Part shown: in pieces, positions 8,131 to 17,097 of the stretch
How the letters are laid out: every line of letters begins with the position of its first letter
How positions within the stretch are numbered: position 1 is the first letter of the stretch
From: an uncultured Chloroflexus sp.
GTDB lineage: Bacteria > Chloroflexota > Chloroflexia > Chloroflexales > Chloroflexaceae
Assembly (NCBI RefSeq): GCF_937951745.1
Contig: NZ_CALFBQ010000010.1
Location: 45,779 to 109,778, forward strand
Direction of reading: 5' to 3'
DNA length: 64,000 nt
Program-made: the position numbers and the translations under genes
Notes under the pieces: model-generated
Database searches by the model: none
Seen by the model: only the letters and a program-made list of their open reading frames with translations
Told to the model about the DNA's origin: nothing

Positions 8131-9525
8131 ATGTCGTTGCTGAAGCGAATTGGTGGGAACGTCCCTACACCGGTCGAACCGGCGGCGTCGCGTGCGCCGA
8201 TCCGGCCTGAAACAACCAGCCGGTTGCCGGCGGTTGGTGCGCCAAGTATGGATGAGACGTTCCGTGAGCTGCGTTCTCGCGTGCAGGATCGCCTGATCAA
8301 TGAACTGAATCCGCAGCTTGATCTGAACAATTCGGCCAAAGTGCGCAAACAGGTCGAAGAGATTTTTAACGCGATTCTCGATAGCGAGAGTATCGTATTG
8401 TCGCGTGCCGAGCGCCAGCGTCTGTTTGAGAGCATTACGGCTGATATCATCGGCTTGGGGCCGATCGAGCCGTTGCTGGCTGATGAAGATGTCAGTGAGA
8501 TTATGGTCAACGGCCCAAAACAGGTCTACATCGAAAAGAAGGGCAAGTTGATCAAGACCGATATTACCTTCGCCGATGATGACCATGTGATGCGGATTAT
8601 CGATCGAATCGTTGCGCCGCTGGGCCGGCGCGTTGATGAGTCATCGCCGATGGTCGATGCCCGTCTCAAAGATGGATCGCGTGTGAACGTGGTGATCCGC
8701 CCCTTGGCGTTGAATGGGCCAACGATCACAATCCGTAAGTTCCGCAAAGATAAGCTGACGGTGCAAGATTTGGTGCGCTTTGGCTCGATGTCGCAAGATA
8801 TGGCCGATTTTCTGGCAGCATGCGTCAAAGCGCGTCTGAATATTGTGGTGGCTGGTGGTACCGGTTCGGGCAAGACGACATTGCTCAATGTGCTATCGTC
8901 GTTCATTCCAGAAGACGAGCGAATTATTACCGTCGAAAACGCTGCCGAGTTGCAATTGCGCCAAGATCACGTTGTGACCCTTGAATCACGTCCGCCAAAT
9001 GTCGAAGGCAAAGGCGAGGTTACGATCCGTGATCTGGTGATTAACTGTCTCCGTATGCGCCCCGAACGGATTATTGTCGGTGAGTGCCGCGGCGGTGAGA
9101 CGCTTGATATGTTGCAGGCGATGAATACCGGCCACGATGGTTCGATGACGACAATCCACGCCAATACGCCGCGTGATGCCATCAGTCGTATTGAAACGAT
9201 GTGTTTGATGGCAGGTATGGATCTGCCCGCGCGTGCGATTCGTGAGCAAATTGCTTCCGCTATTCACGTCTTCGTCCAGCAGTCGCGGTTGAAAGACGGC
9301 TCGCGCAAAGTGACCCAAATTACCGAGGTTGCAGGAATGGAAGGCGACGTGGTTGTCTTGCAGGATATTTTCGTCTTTGAACAGACCGGTATTGATGAGA
9401 AGGGCAAGATCGTGGGCCAATTGCGCCCCACAGGGGTGCGACCGCGGTTCCTCGAGAAGTTCGAGGCGCTTAACATCTTCTTGCCGCCAACCATCTTTGG
9501 TTCGTCGGAGCGTTTCAGCTTCTAA
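8131..9525 (+). CDS. tadA: Tad pilus secretion ATPase TadA/CpaF
   Basis: A 464-residue type II/IV secretion-superfamily ATPase that powers Flp pilus polymerisation. Walker A is GGTGSGKTT at about 242-250, a Walker B-like [13 protein letters not shown] at 311-323, and the His-box GSMTTIHAN at 337-345. The N-terminal CpaF region ([16 protein letters not shown]) matches the family. The start at 8131 follows AAGGGAGGTGAG at good spacing; an upstream GTG at 8098 is less likely. It lies 51 bp after cpaE and 42 bp before tadB, so it is co-transcribed with them. Confidence 0.95.
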   Translation: MSLLKRIGGNVPTPVEPAASRAPIRPETTSRLPAVGAPSMDETFRELRSRVQDRLINELNPQLDLNNSAKVRKQVEEIFNAILDSESIVLSRAERQRLFESITADIIGLGPIEPLLADEDVSEIMVNGPKQVYIEKKGKLIKTDITFADDDHVMRIIDRIVAPLGRRVDESSPMVDARLKDGSRVNVVIRPLALNGPTITIRKFRKDKLTVQDLVRFGSMSQDMADFLAACVKARLNIVVAGGTGSGKTTLLNVLSSFIPEDERIITVENAAELQLRQDHVVTLESRPPNVEGKGEVTIRDLVINCLRMRPERIIVGECRGGETLDMLQAMNTGHDGSMTTIHANTPRDAISRIETMCLMAGMDLPARAIREQIASAIHVFVQQSRLKDGSRKVTQITEVAGMEGDVVVLQDIFVFEQTGIDEKGKIVGQLRPTGVRPRFLEKFEALNIFLPPTIFGSSERFSF

Positions 9526-9567
9526 GCATACCGCCCACCGCCGGCGCTAGAGGGAGGCGTCGATCCT

Positions 9568-10566
9568 ATGGATGTCTTGTTATCACCGGAGATAATGCCG
9601 GTTACGTTAGGTATATTAGGTCTTTTGCTGATCGTGCTGCTGGCCGTGGTGGTGGCGTTGATGCGGCAGTCGGCCACGGTTGATGTGGCGCAGCGCCTTG
9701 AGACGCATGTCGGCGGCAAAGCGCAAGAACGGCCTAATGAGCCGGTTGCGCGCCAAGCGATCGAGCGCATTGATGCAGTTGTTTCACGCAGCAAGCGGGG
9801 CAGCTCGATCAAGAACGAGCTGGCACGCGCCGACCTGAAACTGACCGTGGCCGAGTTTATTGGTCTGAAGTTGGGTGCGGCCCTGCTCGGCGTGGTGTTT
9901 GGCTTTATTCTTGGCCGGGCTAATTTTCTCGCCCAAGTGGTGGCTGCTCTCGTGTTTGCGGTCATTTTTTCCTTTCTGCCCGACTTATATGTGAATCTTC
10001 GTGCCGCCCAGCGTGTGAAAGCCTTTAATAACCAATTGGGCGATGTAATTACAATGATGGCTAATGCGCTGCGCGGCGGTTATAGCTTCTTGCAGACGCT
10101 CGATATGGTCTCGCGTGAGGCGCCAGCTCCCGCTTCGGTCGAGTTTCGTCGGGTGGTGCAAGAAGTTGGTCTCGGTCGCTCAACCGAGGAGGCGTTGCAG
10201 AACCTGCTCCGGCGCGTTCCCTCTGATGACCTCGATCTCTTGATTACTGCCGTCAGTATTCAAATGGAGGTTGGTGGGAATCTGGCCCAAGTTCTTGATA
10301 CGATCGGTCATACGATCCGTGAGCGTGTGCGGATCAAGGGTGAGATTTCCACCCTCACTGCGCAAGGCCGGATTTCGTCGTGGATTATTACCGGTCTGCC
10401 GATTGGCTTGGCGATGTTCATTACGGTCGTGAATCCTAGTTACATGGCCCCCCTGTTCACGATCGGGATGCCGCCGCAGGCATGGTGCTGTATGCCGGTA
10501 ACGTCGTTGGTGATGATCGCAATGGGATATTTTGCGATCCAGAAAATTATCGATATCGAAGTGTGA
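9568..10566 (+). CDS. tadB: Tad pilus inner-membrane platform protein TadB
   Basis: A 332-residue membrane protein of the GspF/TadB family. One helix lies at the N-terminus (about 10-32), a helix pair at about 107-140, and two more at the C-terminus. Between them is the cytoplasmic T2SSF helix bundle, with NQLGDVITMMANALRGGYSF and the second LDLLITAVSIQMEVGGNLA half. With TadC it forms the membrane platform on which TadA acts. The ATG follows GGGAGGCGTCG. Only 9 bp separate it from tadC. Confidence 0.92.
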   Translation: MDVLLSPEIMPVTLGILGLLLIVLLAVVVALMRQSATVDVAQRLETHVGGKAQERPNEPVARQAIERIDAVVSRSKRGSSIKNELARADLKLTVAEFIGLKLGAALLGVVFGFILGRANFLAQVVAALVFAVIFSFLPDLYVNLRAAQRVKAFNNQLGDVITMMANALRGGYSFLQTLDMVSREAPAPASVEFRRVVQEVGLGRSTEEALQNLLRRVPSDDLDLLITAVSIQMEVGGNLAQVLDTIGHTIRERVRIKGEISTLTAQGRISSWIITGLPIGLAMFITVVNPSYMAPLFTIGMPPQAWCCMPVTSLVMIAMGYFAIQKIIDIEV

Positions 10567-10575
10567 GGTGCGGCC

Positions 10576-11511
10576 ATGACCGATATATTGATTATCGGCG
10601 GAATTGTGATAGTTGGCGCTGCGCTTATCCTGATTGCAGTTCGGCAGATGAATCAGTCGCGAGCGATTAGCGAACGGCTGGATCAGTGTACTGACGTGTC
10701 GTTGTCGCTCGAAGAGCTTGAGTTACAGCAGCCGTTTCGCGAACGCGTACTTGTCCCGATGTTTCGTGCTCTGCTGAATACGCTTGGCCGGTTTGGCCTT
10801 AAGCAGAATCAGGAACGGTTGCGGATGAACCTGCAATTGGCCGGCAATCCCGGTAATATCTCACCCAATATGTTCATTGGCTTGCGCATGGCGCTGGCAA
10901 TTGTGTTGATGGTGTTGATTGGGGTCTTGGTGATGGGCCGCCTGCCGTTGATGCAGGCTTTGATGGGGACGTTTATCGCAGCGGCGATCGGGTATATTTT
11001 ACCCGGTATCTGGCTCGACCGGAAGATCAGAGAGCGCAAGAAGAATATTCTGAAGGCGCTGCCTGATGCGCTCGACCTGCTGTGCATCAGCGTCGAAGCT
11101 GGGTTGGCATTTGATTTGGCCTTGCAGCGGGTAGCGCAGAAGTGGGATAACGAATTGTCGCGCGAATTCCAGCGTGTACTGCAAGATATTCGTCTTGGTC
11201 GCACCCGCCGTGAAGCCCTGCGTGATCTGGCTGCCCGCACCGGTGTTGATGATGTGCAGACCTTCGTCTCGGCAGTGATCCAAGCCGATCAATTAGGTGT
11301 GTCGATGTCGAAGATTCTACGCATTCAGTCTGATCAGTTGCGGGTGCGCCGGCGCCAGCGTGCAGAAGAGGCAGCCCAGAAGGCACCAGTGAAGATGTTG
11401 ATTCCGATGGTATTTTTGATCTTCCCCGCACTGTTCGTTGTGATCCTCGGCCCGGCCGTACCACGAATTATGTGGGCCTTGGGAGTGATGAATAGCGGGA
11501 TGGGTAATTAG
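10576..11511 (+). CDS. tadC: Tad pilus inner-membrane platform protein TadC
   Basis: A 311-residue paralogue of TadB with the same topology: N-terminal helix, helix pair near residues 95-145, a T2SSF domain with LPDALDLLCISVEAGLAFDL and FVSAVIQADQLGVSMSKIL, and C-terminal hydrophobic helices. The closing RAEEAAQKAPVKMLIPMV segment is typical of TadC. Together with TadA and TadB it completes the minimal motor. No Flp pilin, prepilin peptidase or secretin gene follows, so these must lie elsewhere or be absent. Confidence 0.92.
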   Translation: MTDILIIGGIVIVGAALILIAVRQMNQSRAISERLDQCTDVSLSLEELELQQPFRERVLVPMFRALLNTLGRFGLKQNQERLRMNLQLAGNPGNISPNMFIGLRMALAIVLMVLIGVLVMGRLPLMQALMGTFIAAAIGYILPGIWLDRKIRERKKNILKALPDALDLLCISVEAGLAFDLALQRVAQKWDNELSREFQRVLQDIRLGRTRREALRDLAARTGVDDVQTFVSAVIQADQLGVSMSKILRIQSDQLRVRRRQRAEEAAQKAPVKMLIPMVFLIFPALFVVILGPAVPRIMWALGVMNSGMGN

Positions 11512-11517
11512 GCGGTG

Positions 11518-11871
11518 ATGGTGCAGATCGTGAATCAATCTCGGCACGCTGTCCTTGCCCGCCAATGCGAAGTGGCGCGCACCTTTTTGAGCCGTGGCCG
11601 TGGTTTGCTCGGACGATCATCATTGCCAGAAGGCGGTGGATTGTTGATTGAGCCGTGCAGCAGCATTCATATGCTCTTCATGCGGTTTCCAATCGATGCC
11701 ATTTTCGTTGATCGGCAAGGGCAGGTGGTCGCACTCTACCCGTCATTGCCGCCATGGCGGCTTTACGCTGGCCATCGCCGCGCGCGCTATGTGCTTGAGC
11801 TGCCGGCTGGGGTGATTGCTGCAACCCAAACCGCCATCGGTGATCAGATTGTGGTGCAGCCGGCAGAATGA
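11518..11871 (+). CDS. DUF192 family protein
   Basis: A 117-residue protein covering one DUF192 domain: ARTFLSRGRGLLGR, then the signature SIHMLFMRFPIDAIFVD and the closing YVLELPAGV segment. The biochemical role of the family is unknown. It begins 6 bp after tadC, so it is the last gene of the tad operon; DUF192 genes are often seen beside tad clusters. GTG at 11515 is an equally possible start, three bases upstream. Unlike some relatives it has no signal peptide. Confidence 0.85.
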   Translation: MVQIVNQSRHAVLARQCEVARTFLSRGRGLLGRSSLPEGGGLLIEPCSSIHMLFMRFPIDAIFVDRQGQVVALYPSLPPWRLYAGHRRARYVLELPAGVIAATQTAIGDQIVVQPAE

Positions 11872-11968
11872 AGGTTCTGCTGCTATAGCACAGGGTGGGT
11901 GTCTAGACGACCAATGCTGTGGCGGGGAACATGACCCTACTCGTTTGGACGGGCCTCTCTCGTTTATG

Positions 11969-11995
11969 GAGTGCGGCAGTACAACTGCCGCACTC
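11969..11995. repeat. Perfect 12-bp-stem palindrome GAGTGCGGCAGT
   Basis: GAGTGCGGCAGT (11969-11980), a 3-nt ACA loop, and the exact inverse (11984-11995). It lies in the 201-bp gap after the tad operon and could end transcription, although no T-run follows on the plus strand. A diverged copy with the same AGTGCGG/CCGCACT core stands at 19756-19780, so this is a dispersed palindromic family, not a one-off terminator. Confidence 0.65.
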
Positions 11996-12072
11996 TGCAT
12001 ATTCCAAATTCTGGCTTTGCTCATGATGATCGGTTGCTGGTATAGCGAAGTTAGCTCATTTGAACGTCGCCA

Positions 12073-14055
12073 ATGAACGATTCCCAAGCTTATTCGCGCT
12101 GGCTGGCGTTGCTGCTGGGTATCGCTTTTATTGCACTCTACCTGCTCACATTAACCAAGGTGCATACCTACGATGCCCTCTCGTACATCCTCGACGTTGA
12201 TCGCAAGCCATGGCCAGAGTTGTTTCATCCCCATCACCTCCTCTACGGTCCGCTGGGGGCGTTGATCCGGTGGCTGGCAACCGGTTTGGGTTGGCAGGGT
12301 AGCGCCGAGCTGTGGCTGCAAGTAGTGAATGCTCTCGCCGGCGCGGTCGGCGTGGTGCTGATCTTTTTGCTGGGGCGCGCTGTGACTGGTTCGATGATGG
12401 CCGCTCTAGCGGCGGCGTTGAGCGTTGGCTGGAGTTATGCCTACTGGTATTACGCGGTTGAGGTAGAGGTCTACACCCTTGCTGCGGTTGCCCTGACCGT
12501 TGCGCTGTGGCTACTAGCCGCTATTGCGCGCCAGCCACGCTGGCAGACGGCCTTTTGGTTAGGGGTAGCGCATGGGGTAGCGGTGCTGGGTCACCAGACC
12601 AATGCTTTATTAGTGGTTCCGGCGCTGGTGACGCTTAGGTTGGCAGTGAGTAATGACCGTGACCGCCTACGCTTGAACATAGCCTATCTGCTGCCGCTGG
12701 GATGCGTGGTGGGTGGCGCGTATCTGGGGGTGGTGCTCGGTGTGAGCGGGATGCGCCGTTGGGATGAGGTGTGGGCATGGTTGACCGGTTATGCCCGCAC
12801 CGGGTTTTGGGGGGGCGCGATTGATGGCGCGAAATTGGTCGGTTTGGGGAAAGGTTGGAGTGAGACGCTGGCTATGAACGGCGGTGCGATCGTCGGTGTG
12901 TTGGCCTGCACGCTGCTGCTAGCTGGGTGGCGTGGGATTGCCCGGTTGCCGCGCTCGTTGCTGGCTGGATTGCTGAGCTGGCTGCTGGTGTATGGCTTGT
13001 TCTTCCTCTGGTGGGAACCGGATAATATCGAGTTCTGGATCGCTAGCCTGCCGCCGTTAGCGGTGCTGTTCAGTGCAGCGTTAGCTACCCGCCATCCGCT
13101 CGATCGTTGGCGCGCAGGGCTGGCAGGTGTCGCCGGTATTGCTCTGGCGGTGGTGTTGTTTGCGCTCAATCTGCCGGCGATCGTGGAACGGGGTGATGCC
13201 AAGCGGGATTTGCAACGCCGGATTGCAGCAGCCCTAGCTGAGCTTAGCCAACCCGGTGATCTGATCATTGTGCCCGATGGCGTGCTCGAGCTTTATCTAC
13301 CCCATTACTGGGGTCGTGATACCGTCTATGGCCTCAATCAGGCGATGATTGCGAGCGGCGGCGATTGGCCGGCGGCTTGCTCTCTGATCCAACAACGGAT
13401 CGAGACCACCTTGGCCAGTGGTTATGCGGTGCTGATTGCCGATGAAGCACAGCGTCCGGCGCCTGCCCCACCCGGCCAACCGCCAACACCGGCTGAGCGA
13501 TTTGGCTTGACCGCTGAGCATGTAGCAGCCTGCTACGACCCACTGCAGGCTAAGTTGCGACCGGTGGCGTTGGCCGCCGATCTGCCGTCGTATCGCATGA
13601 TCCCGCGTGCGAATGCGTTATTGTGGGCAGATGGCTGGGATTTTCGCGCCGGACGTTGGGGTTGGCGCGCCACCGGAGTAGTGGCTGAAGCAATGACCGC
13701 TGCCGGTTGGCAATTGACGCCGGCATTCGATCCGGCGCTGATCAGTCCGCCGTTGCTGTTCTCGCTGGCTGATGTAACGGCGATAGAGGTGCGCTTAGCA
13801 ACGACAACCAATGCGCGCGATGCCCAACTCTTTCTCCTTGATCCAGCCGGCCAGACCAGCGAAGCATATTCAATCCGCTTTACCATCACGCAGGGGAATA
13901 CGGTAGCTACTTACCGGCTTGATGTAACCGCCTTGGCTGATCGGCTTGATCTCGTGGGTGGGTTGCGCTTCGATCCGGTCAGCGCCGGTGATGGCGGAAC
14001 GGTGATCGTAGAGTCAATCCGACTCGTGCGGCGACCGGTAGGAGGCGGTCAATGA
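12073..14055 (+). CDS. Multi-pass membrane protein, GT-C glycosyltransferase-like
   Basis: A 660-residue protein with about 10-12 hydrophobic helices in residues 12-380, then a soluble region of about 280 residues ending in a beta-rich domain. Early features recall GT-C/DUF2723 lipid-linked sugar transferases: an acidic YDALSYILDVD loop after helix 1, FHPHHLLYGPLG, and AVEVEVYTLAAVA before helix 4. It may move a sugar from a polyprenyl-phosphate donor on the outer face of the membrane. Donor and acceptor are unknown. The ATG has no clear ribosome site. It is convergent with the SpoIIM-like gene, 37 bp away. Confidence 0.65.
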   Translation: MNDSQAYSRWLALLLGIAFIALYLLTLTKVHTYDALSYILDVDRKPWPELFHPHHLLYGPLGALIRWLATGLGWQGSAELWLQVVNALAGAVGVVLIFLLGRAVTGSMMAALAAALSVGWSYAYWYYAVEVEVYTLAAVALTVALWLLAAIARQPRWQTAFWLGVAHGVAVLGHQTNALLVVPALVTLRLAVSNDRDRLRLNIAYLLPLGCVVGGAYLGVVLGVSGMRRWDEVWAWLTGYARTGFWGGAIDGAKLVGLGKGWSETLAMNGGAIVGVLACTLLLAGWRGIARLPRSLLAGLLSWLLVYGLFFLWWEPDNIEFWIASLPPLAVLFSAALATRHPLDRWRAGLAGVAGIALAVVLFALNLPAIVERGDAKRDLQRRIAAALAELSQPGDLIIVPDGVLELYLPHYWGRDTVYGLNQAMIASGGDWPAACSLIQQRIETTLASGYAVLIADEAQRPAPAPPGQPPTPAERFGLTAEHVAACYDPLQAKLRPVALAADLPSYRMIPRANALLWADGWDFRAGRWGWRATGVVAEAMTAAGWQLTPAFDPALISPPLLFSLADVTAIEVRLATTTNARDAQLFLLDPAGQTSEAYSIRFTITQGNTVATYRLDVTALADRLDLVGGLRFDPVSAGDGGTVIVESIRLVRRPVGGGQ

Positions 14056-14092
14056 CGGGTACCCTCTTATCACCTTCTTGGCGCGTTGCTGC

Positions 14093-15052
14093 CTATTCCT
14101 TATCTTGACCGCTCAGTAGGAGATATGCGTAGAGGATGGCGCCTGAACTGATCGAGACGAACAGTTTCAGAGCAAGAGGGAAAGTAGTGGGTGAAATAAA
14201 GGCTTCGATCAGACCGGCAACGACCAAGATCAAGGCGCAACCGATCAGTAACACCACGGCGCGCCGGGCGGCCACGACTAAGGCACCACGCCGGCTCAGG
14301 GTGCCGGGCCGGAGTATTGCCCAACCCAATTGTAGACCGGCGCCGCCGGCGATAAAAATGGCGCTGAATTCGAGGGTGGCATGCGCGGCGACAAAGCCCC
14401 AGAGGTTAGCTGCAAAATCGAAGCGTTGGGCAATGCCGGCAATTGTCCCCAACAACAAACCGTTCATAAGTAACACGTAGAGGGTATACAGTCCTAATGT
14501 AACCCCGCCGGCAAACGCTCTGATCGCCACTGTGATATTGTTGGTCATTATCTCGGCTGAAGCGGCGGCGGGGCCTTCGTTGATCCGCAACCACCACTCT
14601 TCACCGTTGCGAATCTGATTGACGATGAAATCAACGCCGGGCACGAAGGCTTCGCTCAAGGCGGGATCGCGGAAAGCGGCGATAAATGAGGCGATAGCCG
14701 GTAACAGAAACACCAGCGCCGCGGTCAACGTCATCGGCCACGTGGCGCGGAAGGTGTGCGGCAAGGTGTAGCGGAAGAACGTGATCACCCGATTGGGTTC
14801 GGCGGCGCTGTAGCGGTAGATCACCCCGTGAGTGCGAGTCACGAGCTGGTTGAGATAATGGGTAAGGGTATGATCGGGATAATCGCGGCGGGCAATGGCG
14901 AGATCGGTGCAGACTTGCCGGTACAGTTGGCCCAGCTCGCGCAATTCGTCTGCCGGTAATTGGCTGATCCCGCCGTTAGCGAGTGTGATCAGCTCCTCAA
15001 GGCGTTGCCATGCCCTATGACGTTGGCGAATCTGGTGTTCAGGCGTAGTCAT
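14093..15052 (-). CDS. SpoIIM-like (DUF95) membrane protein
   Basis: A 319-residue protein with a soluble N-terminal helical region (about 1-105) and 5-6 membrane helices. It matches the stage II sporulation protein M superfamily, for instance in AFAGGVTLGLYTLYVLLMNG and LWGFVAAHATLEFSAIFIAGG. In non-sporulating bacteria such proteins are widespread and of unknown role, often predicted as membrane accessory factors. The start at 15052 overlaps the IPK stop as ATGA, so it is translationally coupled and last in the prenyltransferase-IPK operon. Confidence 0.8.
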   Translation of the reverse strand: MTTPEHQIRQRHRAWQRLEELITLANGGISQLPADELRELGQLYRQVCTDLAIARRDYPDHTLTHYLNQLVTRTHGVIYRYSAAEPNRVITFFRYTLPHTFRATWPMTLTAALVFLLPAIASFIAAFRDPALSEAFVPGVDFIVNQIRNGEEWWLRINEGPAAASAEIMTNNITVAIRAFAGGVTLGLYTLYVLLMNGLLLGTIAGIAQRFDFAANLWGFVAAHATLEFSAIFIAGGAGLQLGWAILRPGTLSRRGALVVAARRAVVLLIGCALILVVAGLIEAFISPTTFPLALKLFVSISSGAILYAYLLLSGQDKE

Positions 15053-15855
15053 TGCCGAATACATGTGCCACTGGCGAGCGGTTGGCCAAGCAATGCCGCG
15101 GTCAACAAGGCGGGTTGCGGCCCGATGAGGTAGACTTCTAGGCCGGGCACGGTCTCGACCAAACGCCACATCACCTCAAGCTTGCTCCGCATACCGCCGG
15201 TAACATCGGCGGCACGCGATTCGCCGGCACCAGACAACACCTGCCCAATATTGGTACGATTGATCAACGGAATCGGCTGGGCCGACGGGTCACGGTGCGG
15301 ATCGGCGGTGTAGACTGCTGCTTCGCCGACCAGCACGATCCGGCGCGGTTGCAGCGGGCTATGCAGCGCCAGAAAGCTCAGGAGTGCTTCAGTTGAGATG
15401 ATAGCGGTGCCTTGAGCCGTATCAAAGGCGACATCACCGTGAATGACCGGTACCAACCGGCGCTTGAGCGCCTCGTTGATCGGCGTAGTTTCCCAATCGG
15501 TAATCTGGCCATTAGTGCTGAGCAGTGAAGCTGAAGGTTGCAAGCTGACTGCCGGCACGCCAGCGGCAAGCAAGGCGTCAACCACGATCCGGTTAAGACG
15601 CAGCGCCGCAGCAGCAGTAAGGGCAAAGCCGGTATGGTCAGCATCGAGCGGCGTCCCGCGATGGACGCCGTAGCGTGCCGCGTAGTGGTGACCAAACGAG
15701 CCGCTGCCATGGCCGAGCACTAACGCTAGCGCCGGATCGGCAGCGCGCGCCGCTGCCACTGCACCGGCCAGCGCCTCGATCACGGGCAAATCAGCCGCTT
15801 CACGCCCAGCCTTATCGGTAATGACCGAACCGCCAAATTTGACGAAGGTATACAC
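15049..15855 (-). CDS. Isopentenyl phosphate kinase
   Basis: A 268-residue amino-acid-kinase-fold enzyme expected to phosphorylate isopentenyl phosphate to IPP. The N-terminus VKFGGSVITDK and the GHGSGSFGHH loop at 48-57, with the His (56) characteristic of IPK, separate it from other kinases of the fold. A later VTGGMRSKLE segment also fits. IPK serves the alternative mevalonate route described in archaea and in Roseiflexus. The GTG at 15855 is chosen as start because it directly precedes the conserved YTFVKFGGS, 5 bp after the upstream stop. Neighbours are a polyprenyl-using transferase and a SpoIIM-like protein. Confidence 0.88.
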   Translation of the reverse strand: MYTFVKFGGSVITDKAGREAADLPVIEALAGAVAAARAADPALALVLGHGSGSFGHHYAARYGVHRGTPLDADHTGFALTAAAALRLNRIVVDALLAAGVPAVSLQPSASLLSTNGQITDWETTPINEALKRRLVPVIHGDVAFDTAQGTAIISTEALLSFLALHSPLQPRRIVLVGEAAVYTADPHRDPSAQPIPLINRTNIGQVLSGAGESRAADVTGGMRSKLEVMWRLVETVPGLEVYLIGPQPALLTAALLGQPLASGTCIRQ

Positions 15856-15860
15856 GGCAT

Positions 15861-16814
15861 TTACGACGGAAAAATGATCAAAACACCTAAAACGGTCAAA
15901 CCCCACAAGATAATGCTCAGCGCCAGCGGACGATCTTGCAATACTAATTCTTCGGGCGCGCCGCCGCCATCGCATTGATAGATCAGGTACAGATAGCGGA
16001 AAATGGCATAGACCACAAACGGGATCGTGATCATCAGCATTGGAAACGGCTCTTGGGGCGCAACCGGCGCCGAGAAGGCCGTCATACTGTACGCCATCAC
16101 GATGCTAGCGGTAACGATCGCCTGCATCTGATCGAGCAAGGGGATCGAGTACTCTGCGAGGATGCGCCGGTGGTTGCCGGCTCCGCCTTCAAGCAGTTTC
16201 AACTCATGGCGGCGTTTGCCGATGCCAAGGAAGAGCGCCAACAACCCCATACAGACGATCAGCCACGGTGTGATCACAACATCGATCACCGCTGCGCCGG
16301 CGACGGCGCGCAAGATAAAACCAGCGGCAATAATGAGAATATCGAAGATTACGATATTCTTGAGCCAATAGCTGTAGAGGAACCCTTGCACCACTACGTA
16401 GATGGCCAGCACCAGCGCAAAGTCGAGATCACCGTCCAACCAGACTGCAAATGGAAAGACTGAAACGATCAAAATCGCTGCGGTTACGGCTGCGACAGTG
16501 GGGCTAAGTAACCCAGCAGCTAACGGACGATGCCGTTTTTTCGGATGCGCCCGATCTTTCTCAATATCAACCAGATCATTGATCAGATAGATAGCACTAG
16601 CTGCCATGCTAAATGCAACAAACGCCCCGATCACACGCAGGAGTTCGAGCGGTTCATAATACCAGAGACGACCTTCAGAAAAGGCGATTGCAGCAAAGAC
16701 GAAAACATTTTTGATCCATTGCCGCGGGCGCATAGTGCGCACGAGCGCGTGCAACGAACGGGCGCTGAGTGGCGCGGCGCGTTCGATTGATTGGGTTCTG
16801 GGAAGATTGTTCAT
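15861..16814 (-). CDS. UbiA-family prenyltransferase, decaprenyl-phosphate phosphoribosyltransferase type
   Basis: A 317-residue integral membrane protein with about 8-9 helices. It carries the UbiA metal-binding motif NDLVDIEKD at 79-87, followed by PKKRHRPLAAG, and RPRQWIKNVFVF near the N-terminus. This combination, with LFLGIGKRRHELKLL in the second half, resembles decaprenyl-phosphate phosphoribosyltransferases (Rv3806c type), which join polyprenyl phosphate to PRPP. A quinone or pigment prenyltransferase role is less likely but not excluded. It heads an operon with the IPK gene, linking isoprenoid supply and use. Confidence 0.8.
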   Translation of the reverse strand: MNNLPRTQSIERAAPLSARSLHALVRTMRPRQWIKNVFVFAAIAFSEGRLWYYEPLELLRVIGAFVAFSMAASAIYLINDLVDIEKDRAHPKKRHRPLAAGLLSPTVAAVTAAILIVSVFPFAVWLDGDLDFALVLAIYVVVQGFLYSYWLKNIVIFDILIIAAGFILRAVAGAAVIDVVITPWLIVCMGLLALFLGIGKRRHELKLLEGGAGNHRRILAEYSIPLLDQMQAIVTASIVMAYSMTAFSAPVAPQEPFPMLMITIPFVVYAIFRYLYLIYQCDGGGAPEELVLQDRPLALSIILWGLTVLGVLIIFPS

Positions 16815-16853
16815 GCCTGCCTGTCAATGCCTTGGTACGATTCACTTGTCTTG

Positions 16854-16883
16854 ATTGTACTCGACAGGGGCGACAATCGTCAA
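16854..16883 (-). promoter_or_regulatory. Promoter of the prenyltransferase-IPK operon
   Basis: On the minus strand TTGACG (16883-16878) and TACAAT (16859-16854) are separated by 18 bp, a good housekeeping sigma pattern. The first downstream gene starts at 16814, giving a leader of about 33 nt. Confidence 0.6.
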
Positions 16884-17028
16884 CGAAAGCATGAGTAGGT
16901 TGATAGTATGCGTAATGCGGAATGATGAATGAGCATCTTAATCTTTCACTGCGAGTTTTGGCTTGGTTCAGCGGGTTATGGGTCTTCTCCCTATCTCCCT
17001 GATCCCAAATGCCTATTCCCGGTCGTGG

Positions 17029-17057
17029 TTGCCCGCGCCTCTACATTCGTGTACAAT
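17029..17057 (+). promoter_or_regulatory. Promoter of the rdgB-like gene
   Basis: TTGCCC (17029-17034) and TACAAT (17052-17057) with a 17-bp spacer. The predicted start point, near 17064, lies 34 nt before the chosen ATG at 17098. This argues against the longer reading frame that begins at 16963. Confidence 0.6.
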
Positions 17058-17097
17058 GGCTGCCAGCTTTATCGTAGGCATCCCGACAAAAAACGTT

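Noticed and set aside
16963..17097. 45-residue N-terminal extension of the RdgB-like protein
   Set aside because: It would begin upstream of the predicted promoter -10 (17052-17057) and is absent from the family.
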